From Onthophagus taurus (taxonomy: Eukaryota; Arthropoda; Insecta; Coleoptera; Scarabaeidae), in NCBI RefSeq assembly GCF_036711975.1, contig NC_091967.1, forward strand, positions 13,826,001 through 13,890,000: a DNA stretch of 64,000 nucleotides, in the 5' to 3' direction. Below are positions 23,501 to 32,949 of the stretch, one piece after another. Under the pieces are notes generated by a model. The model was given only the letters and a program-made list of their open reading frames with translations. It was not told where the DNA came from and searched no databases. Numbering within the stretch: position 1 is the first letter of the stretch; each line of letters opens with the position of its first letter. Position numbers and translations under genes: made by a program.

Positions 23501-24601
23501 CGCACATACGATGCATTTTTTAATTTCTTCAATCTAAATATAGGATAAAAGCTGAAACAGTTGTCCTGATTATCACCAAATGTAATGTCAGCGTAGTTAT
23601 GGACAAAAAGAAATGCGACGACAAGATAAATATATTTAGCAGACACTTATGGCGGAATTATGGATTATCAAAATTCCAAATAAAGGAACCAAAACTTTTT
23701 TAGAAAACCAATTCAAAAAGTAAGCATAAACTTTTGATAAGCACTAACTTTAGCTAAACTGCAATGTGATAGCGTTTATTGTTTACACATAAAAACGGTC
23801 CGGCATTATTATATCAGCTGTGTCCCTAAACGTCTCTATTCTTAAATATAATGATTTTTAACTTACAGAATTTTTAATAACAGAAGCAAATAACGTTATG
23901 TTTCACAGAACCATCTTTTTACAAACACCAAATAACAAACAGAAAACTTTTTTAATTAATTTTCAAAACATTTCCTGGTATTTTGTAAATAAATTTACAC
24001 TTTCTGTCGTAAATTATTACTCCCTAAAATTTCTTTTAGATATTACTTTAATCCCGTTAACATTTTTTGGGCAAACTCCACCTGATATCATGATACCAGC
24101 TACGCAATCATATTTTGTAACTGTAAAGGAAACAAATGGAGTTATAATTTCTTTACAAAACATTTTCACTGGATAATTTTCTACAACGAAAATCGTGGCG
24201 ATAAGTTCCGCATATCTTTTACTGTTATTTCTTGCATCATAACCAATCACAATGCCGAATTCTCTTAAATTAGCTTTATCAACATTTTCTAAATACTTTA
24301 GTAATCCTTGCCCGGTTTGAATAACCACCAAATCATTCATACCGTTATACCCTGGTATCATATCACCTTTAATCACACCTCCAATTATTTCTAATCGATT
24401 TAGTAACATTTTTTTGAGGGTGACTATGTCTCTTCTTCGCACCAATGCTATTATATGCTCTCTGTTGCTTTGAATTTTCTCCCATTTTAGATAATTTTGT
24501 ATGATCGGATCGAGGGTTTCATCGTTCGTACTAAATTTATTGTACACAAGATCAGTTACTTCACATTTTAAATTTATAATTTTTTGGTTTGAGTCACACA
24601 T
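20581..24601 (-). CDS. Phosphoglucomutase-2-like protein, copy B (predicted pseudoenzyme)
   Basis: Four exons: 24601-24047, 22462-21975, 21922-21711 and 21275-20581. They total 1950 nt, 649 residues, with the same junction phases as copy A; exons 2 and 3 are exactly the same lengths (488 and 212 nt). The first intron has grown to 1.6 kb. The catalytic loop reads ISGGVCPK (172-179), with Gly175 in place of the phosphoserine. The metal loop reads DPDGCR (334-339). The phosphate loop reads RMNPKEAK, with no trace of SGTEPK. This copy has also changed the sugar loop, FCFDDDYGY instead of FEEAxGY. It keeps only the first cysteine pair of the domain-4 insertion (SCNCAF) and lacks the second. It is the most altered of the three but has no stop or frame break, so it is probably expressed with a non-mutase role. 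Confidence 0.92.
21276..21710. other. Copy B intron 3, with probable transposon remnant
   Basis: The plus strand at about 21325-21430 has an acidic frame (EDDLAIEICTTEHIDNDLNDDDEF) ending in a stop, and nearby gccatctatagtcgcgg and ccactagatggc. This composition is unlike the host gene and looks like the end of a transposon. I could not name the family. Confidence 0.3.
22463..24046. other. Copy B intron 1 (1.6 kb), with telomere-like stretch and repeat debris
   Basis: About 22855-22905 on the plus strand contains gggttaggttaggttgggtt, close to the insect telomere repeat TTAGG. It is followed by purine-rich sequence to about 23400 that looks like transposon remains. No extra exon is supported. 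Confidence 0.4.
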
Positions 24602-24671
24602 TAATAAAAAAAATTTTGAATTTTGATTAATAAGGTCAGATCTTATCTTGTATTATTTTTTTTATACAAAT

Positions 24672-24684
24672 TGTCTTGATGACA
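24672..24684 (-). promoter_or_regulatory. Shared 13-bp palindrome upstream of copy B
   Basis: Minus strand TGTCATCAAGACA, 71 bp upstream of the copy B start codon, followed by a TATA-like TTGTATAAAAAA. The whole gap between copies B and C is only 207 bp, so promoter B must lie in it. Confidence 0.55.
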
Positions 24685-24808
24685 ATTTATAGCTTCATTT
24701 TTAGTCGCCATCTATTGAAATGTATTACAACTATAAAATTACTTTAAACAATAAAAATTTTTTGTGATATCTTTAATCGCAATGTTTAAAAAAAAATTTT
24801 TTTTGTAT

Positions 24809-27046
24809 TCAACTTCGAGGTAATGATAAACAATTTTTTGTCGGTTTTAAAAAATCATTAATAATTCTATGCATAACTTCTTTAACTAATTTCGTACCAT
24901 TCAACAAACCCAAATCTTCCTCTTTTGTAATAATCTCAGCGCAAAATCTTAACTTGGCTTCCTTAGGATTTGTTCTAATCGTAATTTCAATGCCATTACT
25001 AAACTCAAAGGTAATCATTTGCATATTCGGTTGACGTGGAAGAACCGACTTTCTGTTAGGTTCATTATTATCGAAACCAATTGTTATATCTCGAACGTGA
25101 GTTATATCAAATTTTCCTTTTCCAATCGTTCTTGGGTAAATTTTTTTATCTGGCGGGGGAAATGGGTTGCAACAACACCCTTCCTCTTTCTTCAATGGAT
25201 CTTTGTAAGCTTCTGGGATGCAGTGGCACTTCTCTTGTGGTTTTTCCGGTTCGTCGCCGTGATAATGACGAATCTCTTCAAAAATTTGTGCGATATCATC
25301 GTAACTTACGGCGTTGAAATATGAACCATAATTGATATGAAATCCATATTGCGCGTAGATTTCGTTAAGTTTATCTTCAAGGGTTTGTTTTTGCGCATTT
25401 AAAACGGCGACCATCGTCATTACTTGAACGCTCGCTATAATTCCGTCTTTATCGTAAAGTTGATCGGTAAACATGTAACCGTAAGTGTCTTCAAACCCTA
25501 AAATTACTTCTTTTCCTTCTTGTTTTAAGTCATAAGCTTTATTTGCTAAAAAAACATTTCATTGGCGTTTTATGAACTTCATTAAATTAGTTATGTACCT
25601 ATCCATCTAAATCCTGGAAGAGTTTCAACAAAATTAAATTTTTCTGTTCGTGCCATAGTTCTTAATATCTTCGAACTAACTGAACTTCCTATCATATAAA
25701 CATTTGATAAATCAATAACTTCGTCTTCTCCTTCTGTAGGATGTTTCTTTTTATACTGATCTAGAACCCACCAGCCAAATAAAGCTCCTAATTCGTTGCC
25801 GTCAAAAGTTCTCCATGTTACATTACTAAAATAAAAATGTTAATGAAACTTAACAAAATTTTATTAATTTTATACTCTTTTCCCAGTTGAGAGAAAATCA
25901 TTCTACATCCATCAGGATCCGTTCCAATAACGTACTTAATCTTTTTAGAAACAGCTAAACTTTTTGCTGCGTTCAAAGCTTTAGCATCTTCCGGATTAGG
26001 ACTTCTAACACTTGGAAATTTTGGATTTGGTGCAATCTGTTTAGGAACTGGTACTATTTTCAAAGAAAGTACTGAAACGACTTGTTTAAATACATCATAA
26101 GCAACTCCATGAAGTGCGGTGTATACAAATTGAATGGGAGACTTTGAAGCTATGGCTAAATATTCTTCTATTACAGTAGTACATACTAATTGGAGATAAG
26201 CATCGAGTACGTCAGTATAAGGATCCGTTAACATTGGAGCCAATTGCAAAATATCGCTCTCCCAACAATGCTCCATTGGTTCTAAATTTTCTGAAATATG
26301 ATTTTCTATTTTTAAATCTGCTGATGGGATTACTTGGCAACCATTTGAAGTGAAAAGCTGTTTCAAATAACAATTTAATTTTATTATAAATAAAATTATT
26401 ATTTTTTTAATACCTTAATTCCATTATAAGTTTTTGGACAAGCCCCTCCTGAAACCATAACACCCCCAACACAACCAAGTGTAGTAATAGCATAAGACAC
26501 AAAAGGAGTTATGACTTCTTTACTGAACAATTTCACCGCATAATTTTGGCTGAGAAAAATCGTTGCAATGATTTCTGCGAATCTTTTACTATTAACTCGG
26601 GCATCATAACCAATCACAATACCGTATTTTTTTAAATAATTCTTTTCATCTATCACCATCTCCATTTCTTCTTCTTCTACATCTCCTTCATCATTCTCTT
26701 CCCAGACCACCTCTGGTACCTCTTCTTCCACAATTTCCACTTCCTCCTGCTCTTCCGCATCTCTTTGCCTTTTTTCTTCAACGGTTTCCAAATACTTAAT
26801 AAATCCTTGTCCAATTTGTATAACAACCAATTCATTTATCGCGTTAAATCCCGCCACCATCTCTCCTTTAACTGCCCCTCCTAACAGTTCTGCTCGATTC
26901 ACTAACATTTTTCTGAGAGTAATTAGTTCTTTTTTGTGCACCAACGATTTTACCAATTCCAAATATTCCTCGTTTTTCTCCCATTGCAGATATTCTTTAA
27001 TTTTCGGATCGATGTTTTTATCATACGTTTTAAATTCATCACCCAT
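24809..27046 (-). CDS. Phosphoglucomutase-2-like protein, copy C (predicted pseudoenzyme with acidic insertion)
   Basis: Four exons: 27046-26414, 26357-25876, 25825-25599 and 25545-24809. They total 2079 nt, 692 residues, with the same phases as copies A and B. The catalytic loop reads VSGGACPK (198-205), Gly201 replacing the phosphoserine. The metal loop reads DPDGCR (358-363), the sugar loop GFEDTYGY, and the phosphate loop RTNPKEAK. Two additions stand out. Residues about 89-136 form a Glu/Asp-rich stretch inserted between GFIKYLETV and KYGIVIGYDAR, absent from copies A and B. The domain-4 cysteine segment has C554, C556 and C571-573. Exon 3 is 15 nt longer than in the sisters. The gene is compact, with introns of 50-60 bp. 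Intact frames and splice sites suggest a working protein, but ordinary mutase chemistry is unlikely. Confidence 0.92.
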
Positions 27047-27107
27047 TTTTTAATTAACATTTAGTTTTATAAAATACTTAGAATTTGGATTAAATTTGGT
27101 TTTAATG

Positions 27108-27120
27108 TGTCAAAATGACA
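27108..27120 (-). promoter_or_regulatory. Shared 13-bp palindrome upstream of copy C
   Basis: Minus strand TGTCATTTTGACA, 62 bp upstream of the copy C start codon, the same distance as in copy A. A TATA-like ATTTTATAAAAC lies between it and the ATG. Confidence 0.5.
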
Positions 27121-27164
27121 AAAGGTATGAAACTATAAAATCCCTAGATATAAAGTCTACATAC

Positions 27165-27795
27165 AATATACTTTTTGTAATTCGCGACGGTAATGAAAGC
27201 TATTACAGTACTCAAACGGGTGCTGTAATGAGACTCCTTACAGCATCCGATGGTGTAATGAGATTTTAGTAACATTTTATGGAACCAGTTCAAGTTGGTG
27301 ATATTGGGTTATTAATTTTTCTAGTTGTCAATGTGACAATTTTTGTTTATTAATGTTTAAACACGTTCTTAGCATCGAATACAAGGTCCACAATGATGAG
27401 GACATTGAGCAACATTTTTTTGGGTGAATGCGTTTTGTGTTTTGATTTCTAATTGTCAATTCAAATTTCTATTTTCAAGTGTTACGGTGTTACCAACTGC
27501 TACATACCTATTTCCCTACATTATCAAAATTTATTTTATTTTTGTTAATAACAAAGGATAAAACGCGAATTACAAAAAATAGCATAAAAACACGTTTCAT
27601 AAAACTTAAAGCACTCATTCATTAAAAAACTCGTGGCTTAGCCACTCGTTTTTCAATTTGAATTCGTGCATTTCAAGCGTGTCTTACGAAACTTGTTTTT
27701 TAATATACTATTTTGTAAATCGAGATGGTAATGAAAACTAATACAGTACTCAAACGGGTGCTTTAATGAGACTCCTTACATCACCCGAAGCTAGG
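27165..27795. repeat. Non-coding element flanked by about 75-bp direct repeats
   Basis: The block containing acagtactcaaacgggtgct and aatgagactccttaca occurs at about 27175-27252 and again at about 27713-27790 in the same direction. Between them lies AT-rich sequence with a short palindrome, cgtggcttagccacg. It may be one repeat with direct ends, or two copies of a short repeat. No coding potential is seen. Confidence 0.55.
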
Positions 27796-30700
27796 AATTA
27801 TACAATAATCAAACAAACCCAAATAAAATAACACTAAGCCGATCGATAAGAAAATAAACGCATTAAGAATGATTACCAAAAAGCTGATTATTTACATCTA
27901 CTACGGCAGCTACTACAACATCTGCTGAATTCACTTAAGATATATTGCGTCAAAGTGGGCGTCGAGATTACACGTGCGAATAATTTAGTTAAAGAAGCGG
28001 TTCTGACCATTTCCAGTTGGATACGTATTGTTATGTGATAAAAACCATTGCGAAGTGGTTGGTCTCTTATGAAATTTACCTCCGAAGGACATGAATACTT
28101 AGAATGATCTAATAACATCGTCTATATTATTTTAAGCTCTTCTAAATAATTAAGATAGTTTTTATTAGTATTATCTTATACGGAAGTAATCTAATAACTT
28201 TTTAGAACAATTCCAAACAAATCTATTTCACCCAAACAACTTTAAATGGCTAAACGTGTTTCTATTTTTAAATTAATGTTAAAACTATAGACATGCTTTA
28301 AAAACAACGATCACTTTCACTTATCTCCTTAAGAAGATATCCATTTTTTTTGATTTCCTTGTATAGAACATAATTACAGGCTTAGTTTTTTTTCCATCTC
28401 AATGAATTGTTCGTTCGGTTTAAAAGAATGGCAATAATGCAATAATCGGTTTTGTAACTTGAAACTTGACGTTAACAATTATCACCGCCCAAACATCTCA
28501 ATTATCGTAATTAATTTATGCTAATGAATAGCTGTTAAAACGTTTTTTTTTTAAATTTTTATTTTTAACGCTGAACTTTAATTATTATTGCATTGACCGG
28601 TTTTGTTCGAAACGAGGCAACTCCAAAAAAATGAAAGTTAGCGGAATGCGATTACAATAATCCAAAGATGATGTTTAGTTGTTAATTAACGGAATGTGTA
28701 AATTAGAAATTGCATTGGTTTTTTTTCTTCGTTTTTTTGGCTAATTGCCAAGTTGAGTGTAAATACGAGAGTTTAGAACATTTTTTATCGCAATGAAAAG
28801 TTGTTTTAGTCTACTTTCACTTCAGGTTGTTTAAGAGATTTTAACATCACATTTTATCAACTAAACCGATCTAAAGTAATATTTAACGTTGATTAAAGCA
28901 AACAGAAGAAAAATACTATTATTAGTTTTGGTTTAAAATATTTTCTATTAAGAAATGTTCCAAATTGACAGGTTTGTTAACTTAAGAAAATAGTATATAA
29001 TAATCATTAATTTATGAAGATATTCCTATTATAGGTTCAACCTTGTTCTTCCAAACATTTAACCTTTTATTTTTTGTTTAATGAGAACCACACCTGATCA
29101 CATTCAACACGAATGCGAATCGTCTGTCTGTTACTTTACATCATTACGCGAACGTGCACTTGTTAGAGACCGTTTCGTAACAAACAAGAACCAAGAGTCT
29201 TGTAACGCAAGAACTATTGTGAGAGCATGTGGAGTGGAAAAATGGCGATTGTTAGTGAAGCAGGAACTGCAACCGATACTCGTCGGTGATACCACAACGG
29301 CATATTACCAGTATTACGTTACGGTAGCTTCGTTCGAAGGCAACTCAAAGAGAAGAGCAGAAACTGTACACAAATCGTTCTACGACGTTATTATATTTAA
29401 AATTATGCGCGTATTTGTCCACATAAGGAATAGATTTATCGTGTCTTCGACCAATTTGTTTCCGCGTTTCTCAAGAGATCTTATCCTTATTTGCGTTTAG
29501 TTAGCTTAGGAATTCTTTAACAAATGCGATGACATAACAGAAATGGTTAAAAGACTGAAAAGAAATTCAAAAAACTTTGTGATGGAGAATTTCTCAAGAT
29601 CAGATAAGAAGGTAACCTTCCCAAGGGCCGCGACGAGTAAATTTGTTGTATAGTAGTAAAGAAGAAAATGCTAAACACGAAAACGACGCGATTGTTTACG
29701 AGTTGAAATTGCAAATTGTGGGAAAACGCGTAGGAGAGTGCTAATCGGCCGGTTTAGCGACCATCAAATTTATCCTTGCCTGTTCTTGCACTTGGCACTT
29801 CGTTTCGCTTAGCTCTTTCTCTCTCTTTACCACGCGGATAACAGGAGGAGGTAATCGGTAATCTGTTCGTCCAACCTTCCGGTCATTGAAGACCAACCTG
29901 GCGTTGCTAATTACGTAAGTACAACGCGCTCGACGTCGTTGTTGTTGTTTTCCAAAAGACCCCTGGGGACGGACAAACAGACTTGACACAAAAATTAGAC
30001 AACAATTACTTTTATCCTGTATGGCCTTAAGGCATCTTTTTATTATTACACAGGATACATAAATTAAAATGGTTTTTGGTAAAAAATGTTAAAAAACTTT
30101 TAATATAATCAGATCGGAAACAGTTTATTTAACTTTCAACAAGAGAGATACTTTCAATTGCGATTTTATCGATTCATCTTGTGCGGATATAATAGCTCAG
30201 TTCAAGTCCGGTGGAAAGTAAAATTATTTGTCGCGTCTATTATTAAAGCTCTAATATCATTCTAAAAACTATTCTCGGTGAAATTTACTTTCACATCTTT
30301 GATTATAGTTTACGCATGTACTTTCGATTAACAGTCATACGCAATTTCCGATGGTATTTTTTGTTTACCTTCATAAACAAGGTATTTAACATAACTTCTG
30401 TTATTTGATTCGACAAGGACAGTAAACAAACAAATTGTTCTTTGAAATCTCTTAAAACGTTCATTAACCAGGAAAATTACTACGATTTTCTTCTATTAGT
30501 AATAACACACATCAATATATTTCTCTATGTTTACGCTTTATTTTTCTTTTTTTGTTTTAGTAAATACCAAACATAACATTTAACTTTTAGTCCAGTTACA
30601 AGAAAGTCATTTTATCTTTGAAATGTGTTGTAAATATTTATTTAAAGGTGTGAACGTTCGCAGTTGTCTCACCTGTTCAATCAAACGACACATAACAATA

Positions 30701-31539
30701 CCGTTTAAAACCATTACACAATGGTTTCTTCAATTTACAAGACAAAGAACAGAAGTAAACCTTGAATTCTCGCCTAAAAAATTCTTTAGTGGGATGTGAA
30801 TAATCGAAAAAACAACATGGAATAAGCTTGCTAAATACCGAAAAAAAATTATAACCATTTTAGGCAGGAAAATCTAATTAAGCAAAGAGCCTTTCAAAAG
30901 AAAGCTTCGTCGAAATCACACCTCTCGTGGTCCTATAGCAAAGCTTTCAATTACAAACCTGGTTCGCAATTAGTACTTTTACAAACCGTTTACAGCGCCT
31001 ATTTTAATAGCTACTCATAAACGGAGCGCGAAGAAAGTTAACTACTTGTAAAAGTCTTGTCTTAAACGACTTTTCCATCATTTTTTTATATAGTACTTGT
31101 TTAACGGTTGTTAATAGTGAAACTTCAAAGTTCTTAAGATTAAGCAAACATTATTTTTTAATTGAAAAATTCTGATGAATAAAAAGATCGATCTATTAAT
31201 AGTCATAGAAAATTTTTATTGGAAGGACGCGCATCACTGTTTTTACTAATATCTAATTACATTTACATGTGCTTTATCGAATTTCGACCAACATATACTA
31301 TAAGAATGAAATACGAATGATCTTGTCGAGTTTTGGAATACTATCAAAACTAACTAAATTAATTATGCTAACTATGAATGAGACCATCAATCAAGTTAAA
31401 ATCCAAAGTAAGCTTATAGATAGATTTATAAGTAGTTACCATCAGTATTCAATCTGATCCTGGGATAGGTCATGATATCATATAAAACAACAAATCCTAA
31501 ATAATACTAAATAATAATAAATACAGAGGGATATTAAGG
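27796..31539. other. Long intergenic region without a supported gene
   Basis: This is 3.7 kb without a recognisable protein. An open frame of 139 codons at 29081-29500 has no motif I know. About 29080-29990 is richer in GC and CpG than its surroundings and could be a promoter or 5' UTR of a gene whose coding exons I cannot place, possibly the orphan gene at 37085. The rest is AT-rich. Confidence 0.4.
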
Positions 31540-31780
31540 TGAATTTGAGGATTGGTGTGAGAGAGGAGATGTGGAGAATGAGATACAACAAAGAGCTTTA
31601 TAGTTTGCATGATTAGCAACCTATCTCTGTTACTGTTAGTATAAAGTTTAAAAGGTTGCAATGGGCGGGTTATGTACTAAGAAGTAGTTGGGTGGATGCT
31701 CTAGAAGAGGACACGAGGATTTCTAGATGTAAGGTGTTGGAAGTGGAGGGCTAGGGATACTCAGGATTGGAGGAACCTGA
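31540..31780 (+). mobile_element. LINE 3' remnant
   Basis: The plus strand reads MRYNKELYSLHD, VTVSIKFKRLQWAGYVLRSS and, in pieces, VDALEEDTR. This matches the segment after the reverse transcriptase in many insect LINEs (RLQWAGHVLRM). Stops interrupt it. It runs directly into the 132-bp tandem repeat, which may be the element's own 3' tail. Confidence 0.55.
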
Positions 31781-31850
31781 ACAAACACTGTATACATCAA
31801 GTCTACAAACCAACTTCTTGATGACATCAAGTCTAAAAACCAGATGTCAC

Positions 31851-32240
31851 CAACAAAGACAGAACTCCTTTTTCAGGAAAAAAGGAAAGGAAAAGGAGGT
31901 GTTAGTTTATTTCTGCATGGTGGTGAGAAAACATTTTAATGTTCATCAATTTTATGGCATTAAATTACTTCTCAACCCAACTCAACAAAGACAGAACTCC
32001 TTCTTCAGGAAAAAAGGAAAGGAAAAGGAGGTGTTAGTTTATTTCTGCATGGTGGTGAGAAAACATTTTAATGTTCATCAATTTTATGGCATTAAATTAC
32101 TTCTCAACCCAACCCAACAAAGACAGAACTCCTTCTTCAGGAAAAAAGGAAAGGAAAAGGAGGTGTTAGTTTATTTCTGCATGGTGGTGAGAAAACATTT
32201 TAATGTTCATCAATTTTATAGCATTAAATTACTTCTCATC
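31851..32240. repeat. 132-bp tandem repeat, three copies
   Basis: The unit starts caacaaagacagaactcctt at 31851, 31983 and 32115. Copies are nearly identical (single-base differences), so the array is recent. Because 132 is 44 codons, an open frame runs through all three copies. That frame has no start context or homology that I recognise, and I do not treat it as a gene. Confidence 0.85.
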
Positions 32241-32559
32241 TTATGCTTTGCTTATTAAAGTAAGATAAAATGATTACCATTATCCATTAACTCAAGAGTT
32301 TCTGTCAACTATTAAAATCCTCTTACAATAATCCCTCAAACTTTCTCTCAAAATTATTCTTACATAACCATCTCACTTTACATATATTAAAGTATAATGC
32401 AAGTGAAATTTCAAGGTGAAGTACTAATAAAACCGCTTTAACCAAATTTTCTCTTCTTTTAATCCTACCAGCACCAACTAAAGCAACGAACCGCAGGTCA
32501 TCATCTCCTGTCGTCTTTAAATCTTTAAAGAATCAAAGAAAACCACAACGATAGTTGTT

Positions 32560-32949
32560 GGTTTCGTTCGTTGCGGTGCTTTCTCCGAAGCGGTTCGAAA
32601 AGTCTTTACGAAGAACGACTTTGGCTCTGGTCATTCGCGCTCGTGCTGCTGTTCTTGAAGCACCTTCGAAAGCGAACGGATACATCGAGACCTCTCTCTC
32701 GAACGCTCGTATCTTCTCGCGCCTCGTGTTATTATTTTGTTGCTTTTTTTTGTTCGTTTTCTCGATTCTTTTTACGTTCGGTTTTATAGCGTTTTTAAAC
32801 GAAAAGCGAAAGTGTGAATGTAATCGAAACACCTGATGTGACGATGATGACCCGTCCTTTTCAATTTATGAGAGGAGAAAAGTATCCTTTTTAAAAATAA
32901 TTGAAGAGGATTGATTTCGGTTTTGAGAAAATTTTCTTTGAAAGTTAAG
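32560..32949 (+). promoter_or_regulatory. Probable promoter and 5' UTR exon of the orphan gene at 37085
   Basis: About 32560-32720 is the most CpG-rich part of this region (gcggttcgaaaagtctttac, cgaacgctcgtatcttctcg). A good donor, aaagttaag followed by gtaagg, lies at 32949/32950. The next suitable acceptor, tttatttgcag at 37064, precedes the ATG at 37085 by 20 bp. The splice from 32949 to 37065 is an inference. Confidence 0.4.

Noticed and set aside
12053-27046. Calling the three PGM2-like genes pseudogenes
   Set aside because: All frames, splice sites and phases are intact in all three; the losses are specific amino-acid changes at active sites and not random decay.
29081-29500. 139-codon open frame as a gene
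   Set aside because: No homology, no splice partners and a composition that fits non-coding sequence; it may lie in a 5' UTR or promoter region.
31767-32258. 163-codon frame as a repeat protein
   Set aside because: It exists only because a 132-bp DNA repeat is a multiple of three, and it starts in LINE debris.
32533-32836. Overlapping frames on both strands at the CpG-rich stretch
   Set aside because: CpG-rich sequence has few stop codons by chance; a 5' UTR or promoter explains it better.
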